A stretch of DNA of 23,707 bases from an uncultured Lachnospiraceae bacterium (lineage in GTDB: Bacteria; Bacillota; Clostridia; Lachnospirales; Lachnospiraceae): the NCBI GenBank assembly GCA_902764045.1, contig CACWUI010000037.1, positions 1 to 23,707 on the forward strand, written 5' to 3'. The position numbers were made by a program, and so were the translations under genes. Numbering within the stretch: position 1 is the stretch's first letter; the number at the start of each line of letters is the position of its first letter. Shown here in pieces: positions 12,876-20,403 of the stretch. The notes beneath the pieces were generated by a model that worked only from the letters and a program-made list of their open reading frames with translations, did no database searches and was not told the origin of the DNA.

Positions 12876-13931
12876 CTGAGGTCCCCCCTGACCTCTTCCC
12901 CGCCATCCTCCCATCTGACCAAAGGCCATATCCGTGTAATGCTCTGCCGCATTGGCGCTTCCGCCGCCGGAAATGATGGAAAGATCCGCTCCGTCATTTA
13001 CCACATCTCCCGTTGTCTGTATTCCGTCATCTCCTGAAACTATGGAGATCTTACCACCTGCAAGAGTCACCGACGGTTCCGTATTTTCATCCGTAATGTC
13101 CGCATTTATCCCCTCGTCCTCTGCCTTGATATCTATATTGCCATCGTACACCGCCACATTTACGCTGTCTATTCCGTCCGTTCCCGCATTTAGTGTCATA
13201 TCCCCCCCGGCTATGCCCACAAGATCCTTGCCCTGAAGTGCCTTTGAAGCTGAATCTATCTCATAGCTTCCGCTTGTGATCTTCAGATCATTCTTTGAAA
13301 CTATTCCGTGCCCCTTTTCGCTTGATACCGTAAGGCTCCCTTTACCGTTAAAGACAATGTCGTCTTTGGAATAGATGGCGCCGTCCACATTATTCTCGTC
13401 GGTCTGCACAAATTCTCCGTTTACGGAAATACTGTTTTCGCTTCCCTCTGCAGTGGTCACAAACACCTTGTCTGCATTTTTTACGTATATTCCGGCACTT
13501 CCGGTATTTGTTATATTTACACCGTCAAGAACCAGCCTGATCTTATCGTTTTCTCCCGGCAGGTCTGCCACTATCTGCCCGCCGTTTAATTCGCCTTTAA
13601 GCAGATAAGTTCCTTCCTGTGTAAATGTTACCACATTGCCCTCCACCGTCACGCCTGAGGCCTCTGTTTTAGTTGCCCCCGTGGAAAGCTCCACGGTCTG
13701 CGCATCCGAATAAGATGTATCAAAATCCTTCTCACTAAAGCCATCAGGAATGTCTGCGCTGCTTACCTGCGCGCTATCCGCCTCACTACCTGAGCCTGCC
13801 ACACCGGCGGTTTCGATGGCAGTGGTCTCCCGGGAGTCCGTACTCTGTGACGCTGCACTGCACCCCGCCAGCGCCAGTGTGATACCCCCTATTACTGATA
13901 ATCCTGTTATGATGTTCTTATTTTTTTTCAT
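12360..13931 (-). CDS. Cthe_2159-like carbohydrate-binding lipoprotein, 3' end replaced by a GH36 fragment
   Basis: The frame encodes 523 residues, of which about 1-354 are the true protein. It starts with a lipoprotein signal peptide (IGGITLALAGC, lipobox Cys24) and a Ser/Thr/Ala-rich linker. A parallel beta-helix domain of the type called carbohydrate-binding domain-containing protein (Cthe_2159 family) follows. It shows repeated short strands such as IRLVLDGVNITNTGSAGIYV, GHGIVSKNDLKITSGSYEI and AGGKISIVSGDDGIQTTGDV. A Gly-rich tail (GGWRGRGQGGPQFGG) leads into alien GH36 sequence from about residue 355, and the base composition changes at the same point. The start at 13931 follows AAGGAG. 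It is the third gene of an operon with the VTC and DUF4956 genes. It is probably surface-anchored and may bind acidic polysaccharide. As read, it is a chimera. Confidence 0.85.
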   Translation of the reverse strand: MKKNKNIITGLSVIGGITLALAGCSAASQSTDSRETTAIETAGVAGSGSEADSAQVSSADIPDGFSEKDFDTSYSDAQTVELSTGATKTEASGVTVEGNVVTFTQEGTYLLKGELNGGQIVADLPGENDKIRLVLDGVNITNTGSAGIYVKNADKVFVTTAEGSENSISVNGEFVQTDENNVDGAIYSKDDIVFNGKGSLTVSSEKGHGIVSKNDLKITSGSYEIDSASKALQGKDLVGIAGGDMTLNAGTDGIDSVNVAVYDGNIDIKAEDEGINADITDENTEPSVTLAGGKISIVSGDDGIQTTGDVVNDGADLSIISGGGSANAAEHYTDMAFGQMGGWRGRGQGGPQFGGDPDSLGEGLRQNMQAMLGFFRRMRKKIPNLWIENCSSGGHRLEPSLMGVTDMASFSDAHECDEIPIIAAQLHRLILPGQSQIWAALRAKDSIRRINYSLINTFLGVMCISGDVWELSEEQWAKVDEGISFFKEVRDIIRDGISTFHGEVSESWRHPEGWHCRYPGNGS

Positions 13932-13978
13932 GTTTTACTCCTTTTTATCATCTTTTCAGTCAATCCCATACTTGCATT

Positions 13979-14626
13979 TCATAACTCCGCCTTAGCAGGC
14001 TCAAACCGGTTCAGCATAACCTCCAGATTTCCGTTTCTCTCCCTTACGCTGTCTATCAGCTTCTTCTCACAATTTGCATCCTTAAGATCTATGCTGTAGG
14101 AAAGCCTGAACAGACTGCCCATATTGGTGGTTTTTACCCCCGTAAGCTCATACTTATGGGTATAATCCAGGGTCTCCGGTATTGTTACCGTCAGACTCTT
14201 TTTAAGAGAAGCCTTTGATCCCGAAAAATTGATATTTGCAAAAACCAGAAAAGCAATGCTTGCAATAACTGCAAATATCACCGCAAATGCAAGATATCCC
14301 ATTCCTACGATAAGTCCCGCACCCATGGCAAGGAAGATCGCCGCTATCTCTTTTGCAGAGCCTTGAGCCGATCTGAATCTTACAAGTGAAAATGCCCCTG
14401 CCACAGCCACACCGGCGCCGATATTTCCGTTTACCAGAAGTATCACCACGCATACCACCACAGGAAGCAAAGCCAGCGTCGCGGTAAAGCTTTTTGATGA
14501 CACCGAGTGTCTTGTATACATAAATGTAATAAACAACCCTATCCCTATGGCAGTGGCGATACACACACAAAAATTCATCACCGATATGGATGCCAGACTG
14601 CCGAAAACACTGTTAAAAATCTCCAA
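13979..14626 (-). CDS. DUF4956-domain membrane protein
   Basis: The 215-residue protein has four to five hydrophobic helices in the first 135 residues (about 15-35, 50-65, 70-85 and 100-130). Between them lies the DUF4956 hallmark GAFSLVRFRSAQGSAKEIAAIFLAMGAGL. A soluble, probably cytoplasmic C-terminal part of about 75 residues follows. The family has no established biochemical role; by recall it is found beside VTC-domain and CotH-like or Cthe_2159-like genes in Firmicutes. Its start overlaps the end of the VTC gene by 14 bases, showing translational coupling, and the lipoprotein gene follows after 47 bases. A role as membrane partner or channel for the VTC enzyme is inference. Confidence 0.88.
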   Translation of the reverse strand: MEIFNSVFGSLASISVMNFCVCIATAIGIGLFITFMYTRHSVSSKSFTATLALLPVVVCVVILLVNGNIGAGVAVAGAFSLVRFRSAQGSAKEIAAIFLAMGAGLIVGMGYLAFAVIFAVIASIAFLVFANINFSGSKASLKKSLTVTIPETLDYTHKYELTGVKTTNMGSLFRLSYSIDLKDANCEKKLIDSVRERNGNLEVMLNRFEPAKAEL

Positions 14627-15359
14627 TTTTGATCACCCCTTTCTTATACATATCTTTATATGCCTCTCCGTATTTTGAAAAAGAAGCTTTGAATATTTTC
14701 TTCTCTGATAAAAATCTGCTCAGCCACAAAGGCATTCCGCCGCTTACCTTTATCTCCAGGAGAGATTGTCCCGGCTTTATAAGGCTTATCCCTCCGGGTT
14801 CTTCGGAAAGGGATATGCGGTCTGCCCTGTACATGATATTGGTATCAAAGGTCATCCTGAAGCTGTCGTCATCTTTTGCAAAAAACGCCTGTCTGTCATA
14901 AGACAGATAAACCACCGGATGAAGAGTTTTATACAGATCTCTGAAATATCGGATCTCATCCACTATCACAGGGTCCGTTGCCTTTGCTTTTTCCCCTGAA
15001 AAGATTCCTTCGGGAAGCTTATTTCCGGACAGGAAGCTTAACGCATCACACTGAGGCATGCTTATCCTTCTTTTAAATACGGTTTTCTTGCACTTTTTCT
15101 TTAGCTCTACAAAAACCTGATCCTCAGGTGATGCGCTTTTGTAGCTCCGTATCCTTAGTTTTTCCTTATAAGCGGGCTTTTCGATAGATCTTCTGATAAG
15201 CAGAAATGAATCTGTGTCATAATAAATGTTGCGTATGGTGGCATCACCGTGCCCGTCCGGTATCATTTTGTCCTTCATGCATTCCATAAGGGCTTCTTTT
15301 TCTTCTTTTTCAAGCATGTATTTTATCTCTATTCTTTTAAATATACTTCCGTCTGCCAT
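14613..15359 (-). CDS. VTC-domain protein, polyphosphate polymerase-like
   Basis: The 248-residue protein matches the VTC branch of the triphosphate tunnel enzymes. In order, the tunnel motifs are RIEIKYML (Glu11, Lys13), IRNIYYDTDSF, EKLRIRSYK, VFVELKKKCKKTVFKRRI, VYLSYDRQAFF, MTFDTNI and SLLEIKVSGGMPLWL. The basic and acidic tunnel residues are all present, so catalysis looks possible. In yeast this domain (Vtc4) makes polyphosphate from ATP; bacterial members are named polyphosphate polymerase domain proteins mainly by similarity. There is no membrane segment, so it presumably works at the membrane through the overlapping DUF4956 protein. The start at 15359 follows AAGGAGG. It is the first gene of the operon, divergent from the two-component system. 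Confidence 0.9.
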   Translation of the reverse strand: MADGSIFKRIEIKYMLEKEEKEALMECMKDKMIPDGHGDATIRNIYYDTDSFLLIRRSIEKPAYKEKLRIRSYKSASPEDQVFVELKKKCKKTVFKRRISMPQCDALSFLSGNKLPEGIFSGEKAKATDPVIVDEIRYFRDLYKTLHPVVYLSYDRQAFFAKDDDSFRMTFDTNIMYRADRISLSEEPGGISLIKPGQSLLEIKVSGGMPLWLSRFLSEKKIFKASFSKYGEAYKDMYKKGVIKIGDF

Positions 15360-15519
15360 ACTTATCCTCCTTCAACGTGATCATTTTTGACTTCACCGGG
15401 AGTATAATCACCCAAGCTTAAACGAACCTAAAAAACAAAATTTCAGTTTTTTTTAAACTTTGTTTAAGGTATATAATAGACAATATACATTGAGAAAAAA
15501 TAAGAACAGGAGGATTCCC
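15360..15519. promoter_or_regulatory. Divergent promoter region with GTTTAAG boxes
   Basis: Between the VTC operon and the response regulator, TTTAA repeats lie 11 bases apart on the plus strand (15452-15456 and 15463-15467), the second within GTTTAAG (15462-15468). TATAAT lies at 15472-15477 and TATACA at 15484-15489. On the minus strand GTTTAAG recurs (15423-15417), ten bases before TATACT (15406-15401). Neither -35 is good. Shared boxes beside weak promoters suggest that the OmpR-type regulator encoded next door binds both. Confidence 0.5.
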
Positions 15520-16200
15520 ATGAGATTACTTTTTGCAGAGGATGAAGTGTCCCTGTCACGGGCGGTATGCGCCGTATTAAAGAAAAACAAGTACGAGGTG
15601 GATCTCGTATATAACGGAAAAGACGCTCTGGATTATTTAAGCGTGGGAGAATACGACGGCGCCATCCTGGATATAATGATGCCGGAAATGGACGGAATAA
15701 GCGTTTTAAAAGAGCTGCGGGCTGCCGGCAACGACGTCCCGGTCATAATGCTTACAGCAAAGGCTGAAACGGATGATAAGGTTCTGGGGCTTGATACCGG
15801 GGCAAACGATTATCTGACTAAACCCTTTGAGATGAAAGAACTTCTGGCCCGCATAAGAGCGCTTCTTCGCCACAACACCTCACAGACCACCTCCAGGCTT
15901 ACATTTGGGAATATAGAGCTGGACCAAACCACATTTACACTATCTTCTGTAAATGGCAGTCATAAGCTTACAAATAAAGAATACCAGATGATGGAGATGC
16001 TCATTTCTTCTCCCGGACGCATATATTCTGCCGATCACTTTCTTGAGCGGATCTGGGGGTACGAGTCCGACGCCGACGTAAATGTGGTATGGGTGTATAT
16101 TTCCTATCTGAGAAAAAAACTTTCATCCCTTGATGCGGATGTTGTTATCAAGGCTACGAGAAATGTAGGTTATTCATTGGAAAAAGAGACAAAAAAATGA
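15520..16200 (+). CDS. OmpR/PhoB-family response regulator
   Basis: The 226-residue protein has an N-terminal receiver domain: acidic pair Glu7/Asp8, phospho-acceptor Asp51 in GAILDIMMPEMDG, Thr in VIMLTAK, and Lys in LTKPFEMKELLARI. A C-terminal winged-helix DNA-binding domain (about 130-224) contains LTNKEYQMMEMLIS and NVVWVYISYLRKKL. The start at 15520 is preferred because AGGAGG lies six bases upstream; an in-frame ATG at 15460 lies in the promoter region and has no RBS. Its stop overlaps the start of the kinase gene (ATGA). Divergence from the VTC/DUF4956/lipoprotein operon and shared GTTTAAG boxes point to that operon as the target. Confidence 0.95.
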   Translation: MRLLFAEDEVSLSRAVCAVLKKNKYEVDLVYNGKDALDYLSVGEYDGAILDIMMPEMDGISVLKELRAAGNDVPVIMLTAKAETDDKVLGLDTGANDYLTKPFEMKELLARIRALLRHNTSQTTSRLTFGNIELDQTTFTLSSVNGSHKLTNKEYQMMEMLISSPGRIYSADHFLERIWGYESDADVNVVWVYISYLRKKLSSLDADVVIKATRNVGYSLEKETKK

Positions 16201-17474
16201 TAAAAAAACTGAGAATAAAAATGATAGCCGTCTCCATGCTTGCCATATTTATAGTTCTGGGCACCATAGTGACAGCCATAAATATATATAATTACAACAG
16301 GATAGTCCGTGACTCAGACAATATCCTCACCGTTTTACAGGAAAACAACGGGGCTTTCCCGGAGGATATGCGCCCCCAGCGCCTCGGAAAAGACGGGGCG
16401 GAACAAAATGGACAAAACCTCTCCACCGGGGATTTTCCGATGCAAAAAGGGTTCTCTCCGGAAACGCGCTTCGAATCCAGATACTTCAGCGTGCTCCTGG
16501 ATGCCGACGGCAACTTCAAGGCCAATGAGCACATGCAGATAGCCGCCGTGGATGATGAAGGCGCAAAGACCATGGCGCTGGATGTCTTCAGTACCGGACG
16601 CGCAAAGGGTTTCTACGGAACATACCGATATATAAAGGGAGATACGGATGAAGGGGTACGAATAATATTTCTGGATTGCAGGAGAGATCTTGATCACTTC
16701 AAAAATCTCCTGACTTCAAGCATACTCATATCCCTTATAGGTCTTGGGGCTGTTTTTGTGCTTGTTCTGATCTTTTCCCGCCGCATGATAAAGCCGGTTT
16801 CGGAAAGCTACGAAAAACAAAAGGAATTCATTACAAACGCCGGACATGAGATAAAAACTCCTTTAAGCATCATAAGCGCCGACGCGGAGGTTCTGGAGAT
16901 GGATAACGGGGAAAACGAATGGCTTGACGACATTAAGATCCAGACAAAAAGACTCACGGAGCTTACCAATGATCTTATCTTTCTTGCCCGCATGGAGGAA
17001 TCCTCCGACAACATAAAGCCGGTTGAATTTCCTCTTTCTGACATTGTGAAGGAGGTCGCCTCTTCCTTCAGCGCTCCGGCCAAAGCGCAGACAAAGAGCT
17101 TTACATATGATGTGGAAGAAGGCATTTCATTTAACGGTAACGAAAAGGATATTTATAAACTGGTGGCACTGCTTTTGGACAACGCTCTGAAATACTCTCC
17201 CACCGGAGGCTATGTACATATGGATCTTAAAAAAAGCAAGAACCGCATAGTTTTAACCTCGACCAATACAACTGCAACTGAGTTGAATGAAGCTGAACTC
17301 TCTCACTTTTTTGACCGCTTTTACCGCAGCGACCGATCCCGTAATTCTGCCCAAAACAGCTACGGCATAGGACTTTCCGTAGCAAGGGCTATAGTGGATA
17401 AACATAAAGGACGGATACGCGCATATGCAAAAGACTCCACCTGCATCGTGATTGAAGCTTCTTTTCCTAAATAA
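16197..17474 (+). CDS. Sensor histidine kinase
   Basis: The 425-residue protein has two membrane helices (about 8-30 and 172-194) flanking an extracytoplasmic sensor of about 140 residues without a recognisable PAS or CACHE motif. A HisKA domain follows with the phospho-accepting His217 in FITNAGHEIKTPLSI. A HATPase domain contains the N box LLLDNALKYSPTGG, the F-box FFDRFYRSD and the G box YGIGLSVARAIV. It presumably autophosphorylates and passes phosphate to Asp51 of the regulator encoded immediately upstream, with which it overlaps by four bases. The signal is unknown; given the neighbouring VTC and surface-lipoprotein genes, an envelope or phosphate-related cue is a guess. Confidence 0.95.
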   Translation: MIKKLRIKMIAVSMLAIFIVLGTIVTAINIYNYNRIVRDSDNILTVLQENNGAFPEDMRPQRLGKDGAEQNGQNLSTGDFPMQKGFSPETRFESRYFSVLLDADGNFKANEHMQIAAVDDEGAKTMALDVFSTGRAKGFYGTYRYIKGDTDEGVRIIFLDCRRDLDHFKNLLTSSILISLIGLGAVFVLVLIFSRRMIKPVSESYEKQKEFITNAGHEIKTPLSIISADAEVLEMDNGENEWLDDIKIQTKRLTELTNDLIFLARMEESSDNIKPVEFPLSDIVKEVASSFSAPAKAQTKSFTYDVEEGISFNGNEKDIYKLVALLLDNALKYSPTGGYVHMDLKKSKNRIVLTSTNTTATELNEAELSHFFDRFYRSDRSRNSAQNSYGIGLSVARAIVDKHKGRIRAYAKDSTCIVIEASFPK

Positions 17475-17478
17475 TAAA

Positions 17479-17507
17479 TTGACTTTAATAAAAAAAAATC
17501 GTATACT
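17479..17507 (+). promoter_or_regulatory. Promoter of the DUF2798-like gene or of a leader RNA
   Basis: TTGACT (17479-17484) and TATACT (17502-17507) are separated by 17 bases, a strong sigma-A match starting four bases after the kinase stop codon. Transcription would begin near 17514. Confidence 0.8.
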
Positions 17508-17545
17508 CACTTCTGACAATTTTTTACTGAAGGGCACACGTAGCG

Positions 17546-17608
17546 CACCCGCGCGTAAATCTGATACGGCAACAGTAACGTATAAGATTTACACGCGGGT
17601 GTTTTTTT
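17546..17608 (+). terminator. Intrinsic terminator within the leader of the DUF2798-like gene
   Basis: CACCCGCG-C-GTAAATCT (17546-17562) pairs with AGATTTAC-A-CGCGGGTG (17585-17601) over 16 bp with one C/A mismatch, and TTTTTTT follows (17602-17608). It lies about 95 bases after the promoter's start point and 44 bases before the next gene, so it either attenuates that gene or ends a small RNA. Confidence 0.85.
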
Positions 17609-17651
17609 GTGCATTTCTAAAAAAATCAACAATATTGAAAGGAGATCTAAG

Positions 17652-18206
17652 ATGTTTAAAAACAAATTTCAGGAAGGGATATATGCCCTTATAACTATTT
17701 TTATCACCGTAAATGTTTTTGTACTTTATACGGTGTACGTCCTTGAGGGCAATACCATAAAAGACGTAACAGGATCCCACAGTGTGATCGAAGGGATAAA
17801 CATGATGGGAGGCATTTATATGTTCGGCAATTATCTGCCCATATGGTCCGTTATCCTTATAGAAATAGGAGTTGCTTTTGTGCTTGATATGCTTATAGGC
17901 GGACCTCTTGCCATGAAGATCGCATTTACGGTATGCGATCCGAAGGATGTACACCCCTTATTTATGGAGGCAGTGATCATCTGTTGTACTGCAGCTATCA
18001 TGTGTCCGATGATGAGCTGCCTGGCTGCCGTTTTCTACTACCCGTATTATGACGGCTTTAATGTCCTTACTCTTTTGGCAGAAATGTTTAAGACCCTTTG
18101 CCGCAACTTCCCTGTAGCTTTCCTCGGTCAGCTTTTCTTTATACAGCCGCTTACAAGAGTTATATTCTTTAAGCTGCTGTTCAGAAAAACGAAAGAGGCG
18201 GCATAG
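17652..18206 (+). CDS. DUF2798-like integral membrane protein
   Basis: The 184-residue protein has four predicted membrane helices arranged as two repeats: about 10-32 (GIYALITIFITVNVFVLYTVYV) and 58-85 in the first, and about 110-132 and 150-170 in the second. The QEGIYALITIFITVNVF-type opening resembles DUF2798 proteins, small membrane proteins of unknown function. The start at 17652 follows AAGGAGAT at good spacing; an in-frame ATG at 17607 lies in the terminator's T-tract and is rejected. The gene has its own promoter with a terminator-containing leader. No clear intrinsic terminator follows, and the 212 bases to the next gene (18207-18418) show no convincing gene or motif. Confidence 0.65.
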   Translation: MFKNKFQEGIYALITIFITVNVFVLYTVYVLEGNTIKDVTGSHSVIEGINMMGGIYMFGNYLPIWSVILIEIGVAFVLDMLIGGPLAMKIAFTVCDPKDVHPLFMEAVIICCTAAIMCPMMSCLAAVFYYPYYDGFNVLTLLAEMFKTLCRNFPVAFLGQLFFIQPLTRVIFFKLLFRKTKEAA

Positions 18207-18418
18207 GAAAAATTGCCTCTGTAAAGCTGTCCACGATGAATACCACAGGCAGTAGCGGATTCTTTTTATCTTCTTTACGTCCACAAAAAGACCTACACCA
18301 TTCAAATAGAGCTTGAAAGAACAGTTTTTTACAATATATTTTTACTTCTTTATTATCAAAATCTCTTCCAACTGAACTCGGGCAGATTTAAAATAGTGTG
18401 ATAAGTGCATTCTTTCCT

Positions 18419-19069
18419 TTACCAGGGAACTTTTACCATCTGTGCCCCGAAGTCAAATGCTTTTTTCATTTCTTCCGGGAACACCTTATCATGGCGCTCC
18501 TGCTTTAGCGCCGGGTCAAAAAGAGTCCAGTTGAACCTGCTGTAGTCCTTAACCTGGAGGGTATTATCAGCGATCATGACCTTTGTATTACCAACCGTTC
18601 CTGACAAGGTCTTCTGATAATTTTCTATGGTCTTATCATATCCCAGTGAATCATAGTATTCTATCGGAGCATTGCTCGTCATGATAAAAAGAACCGGGAT
18701 TTTTCGACTGTCGTACCACTGTGGCTCTTTCTTATAGGTGATCGACTGAAATATAAGACGTTCATAAAGCGCCCGGAAACCGGCAGAGGCATCTCCCAGA
18801 TAATTTGGTGTTCCAATGACAAGACCGTCGGAACCGCGTATTGCCTCCAGCACCGGTAAAAGTCCGTCCTTAAAGATGCATTTCCCCTCATTGGGCTCAC
18901 GCTTACAGGCAAAACATGACATACAGCCATGAAATTTTTCCAGACGATACAAGTCTATCAACTGTACATCAGCACCTTCGGATTCCGCGCCTTTAGCTGC
19001 TTCTCGCAACAAAGTCCCTGTATTCATGTTAATGCGGGGACTGGTATTGATAGCTACGATCTTTTTCAT
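18419..19069 (-). CDS. Flavodoxin-fold NAD(P)H-dependent oxidoreductase / iron-sulfur flavoprotein
   Basis: The 216-residue protein opens with the FMN phosphate loop MKKIVAINTSPRINMNTGTL. A cysteine cluster CMSCFACKREPNEGKC of the compact CxxCxxCx(n)C type follows, as in iron-sulfur flavoproteins, then DGLVIGTPNYLGDASAGFRALYER, the flavin-binding segment of the NADPH-dependent FMN reductase fold. It likely moves electrons between FMN and a ferredoxin-like or quinone substrate in the cytoplasm. The start at 19069 has AGGAG six bases upstream and matches the usual family start. An in-frame ATG at 19105 with AGGAGG seven bases upstream adds 12 residues and is a real alternative. It appears to be the third gene of a minus-strand operon after the acetyltransferase gene (gap 38-74 bases, depending on the start). 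Confidence 0.88.
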   Translation of the reverse strand: MKKIVAINTSPRINMNTGTLLREAAKGAESEGADVQLIDLYRLEKFHGCMSCFACKREPNEGKCIFKDGLLPVLEAIRGSDGLVIGTPNYLGDASAGFRALYERLIFQSITYKKEPQWYDSRKIPVLFIMTSNAPIEYYDSLGYDKTIENYQKTLSGTVGNTKVMIADNTLQVKDYSRFNWTLFDPALKQERHDKVFPEEMKKAFDFGAQMVKVPW

Positions 19070-19143
19070 GGAAATCTCCTGTCTTATTTCAATCTGCTGT
19101 TTCATTTTTATGCCTCCTGTTATTTCTTGGTTATTTATAATTC

Positions 19144-19602
19144 CTACCCATCCACTCTTTTTATAATTCTTGCAGGCACACCACCAACCACAGTGTTTGC
19201 CTCTACATCCTTTGTCACTACTGCTCCTGCTGCTACAATAGCACCTTCACCTATGGTCACGCCTGCGGTCACCGTCGCATTCGTCCCTATCCAGACATTT
19301 TTACCGATACGGATAGGCGCCGGATGAAGCCATGCTCTTTTTGAAAGCTCAAGATCATGGTTTAATGTAGCTAAGACCACACTGTGCCCGATAAATACAC
19401 CATCGTCTATATATATTCCGCCCTGGTCCTGAAATTTACAATCTGAGTTGATAAAAACATTTTTCCCAATCGTTATGTTTTTTCCAAAATCCGTATAAAA
19501 AGGCGGAAACAGACCAAAACTATCGTCTATGCGCTTTCCTGTAAGTTTTGAAAAAAGCTCTGTCAGCTCATCTTGCTCATGAAATTTTGTATTAATTTCC
19601 AT
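19144..19602 (-). CDS. Hexapeptide-repeat O-acetyltransferase (maltose/galactoside acetyltransferase type)
   Basis: The 152-residue protein is a left-handed beta-helix enzyme with hexapeptide repeats (ITIGKNVFINSDCKF, IYIDDGVFIGHSVVL, IRIGKNVWIGTNATVTAGVTIGEGAIVAAGAVVTKDV). The catalytic-type His lies in ATLNHD and the usual ending is GVPARIIK. It is somewhat shorter than the about 185-residue maltose acetyltransferases because the N-terminal cap is reduced. It should transfer acetyl from acetyl-CoA to a sugar or similar hydroxyl acceptor in the cytoplasm as a trimer. The start at 19602 lies nine bases after the transporter stop codon, so the two are co-transcribed. The acceptor is unknown. 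Confidence 0.9.
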   Translation of the reverse strand: MEINTKFHEQDELTELFSKLTGKRIDDSFGLFPPFYTDFGKNITIGKNVFINSDCKFQDQGGIYIDDGVFIGHSVVLATLNHDLELSKRAWLHPAPIRIGKNVWIGTNATVTAGVTIGEGAIVAAGAVVTKDVEANTVVGGVPARIIKRVDG

Positions 19603-19611
19603 CGTAATCTT

Positions 19612-20403
19612 TTAATTGCCGACCCTGTCTTTAACGGCAAATTTCAATGCCACGCCGATGATAATTGTACCTCCGATGATATTTCCGATAGTGACGGGAA
19701 TCAGATTATTTACTATCATGCTCCCCCAGTTCACCGCACCTGCGTCCAGACCGTATTCCATAGATGTAAATATAGCCGCCGGTATAAAGTACATATTTGC
19801 CACACAGTGCTCGTATCCGCTTACCACAAATAAAGCAATTGGCGGGAAGATTGCCAGTATTTTGCCTGCGGCGCTTTTTGCAGACACCGCTATAAGAACC
19901 GTGGCACATACTATGATGTTACAGAGTATCCCCCTGAGAAGTCCCTCTGCAAATGTAAGAGATACCTTTGCCTGTGCCACACTCATAACATACTCGGCAA
20001 AGCGATTGTCATACAGTGAGTAGACATGCCCGTATGTAAGTATAAGAACCACGATTATACTGCCAACAAAGTTGCCCGCATAAACTACTCCCCAATTAAA
20101 AAACATCCTCCCCACAGATGCCTTCCTGTCTGTAACCGTCATTATAAGCATGTTGTTTCCGGTAAAAAGCTCTGCACCAAGAAAAGTGACAAAAATCAAC
20201 CCCACCGGAAACATGGTGGCACTGGCCAACTTTCCCAGAGAAGGCCATGGTATGCTCAATGGCGCTATCAGATTGCCCGTAGCCCCCAGCGAAATGAATA
20301 TACCTGCAAATATAGCAAGTATAAACATCCTAAAGACCGGTCGATTTAACTTTTTTACCCCTGCTTCAGAGTAGGCCTTTATAGTTTCTGCCGGTGATAA
20401 CAT
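19612..20403 (-). CDS. Formate/nitrite transporter (FNT) family protein
   Basis: The 263-residue protein has the FNT layout with six membrane helices. The family segments are SPAETIKAYSEAGVKKL at the N terminus, FILAIFAGIFISLGAT (helix 1), LFVTFLGAELFTGNNMLIMT-type helix 2 (read here as FVTFLGAELFTGNNMLI), NFVGSIIVVLILTY, LRGILCNIIVC and a final helix IGNIIGGTIIIG. FNT pentamers pass formate, nitrite, hydrosulfide or other small anions. GNNM at helix 2 is typical of the formate-type members, but the substrate cannot be settled by eye. The start at 20403 follows AAGGAGG; an ATG at 20442 without RBS lies upstream. Its 5' leader (20404-20512) is structured, and the acetyltransferase and flavoprotein genes follow. 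Confidence 0.92.
   Translation of the reverse strand: MLSPAETIKAYSEAGVKKLNRPVFRMFILAIFAGIFISLGATGNLIAPLSIPWPSLGKLASATMFPVGLIFVTFLGAELFTGNNMLIMTVTDRKASVGRMFFNWGVVYAGNFVGSIIVVLILTYGHVYSLYDNRFAEYVMSVAQAKVSLTFAEGLLRGILCNIIVCATVLIAVSAKSAAGKILAIFPPIALFVVSGYEHCVANMYFIPAAIFTSMEYGLDAGAVNWGSMIVNNLIPVTIGNIIGGTIIIGVALKFAVKDRVGN

Noticed and set aside
12249..13037. A 262-codon plus-strand frame across the GH36/lipoprotein joint.
   Set aside because: The minus strand encodes clear GH36 and beta-helix motifs here; the plus frame has no family resemblance and no RBS.
17958..18305. A 115-codon minus-strand frame opposite the end of the DUF2798-like gene.
   Set aside because: More than half of it is antisense to the supported membrane protein and it lacks an RBS; the distal part matches nothing I recognise.
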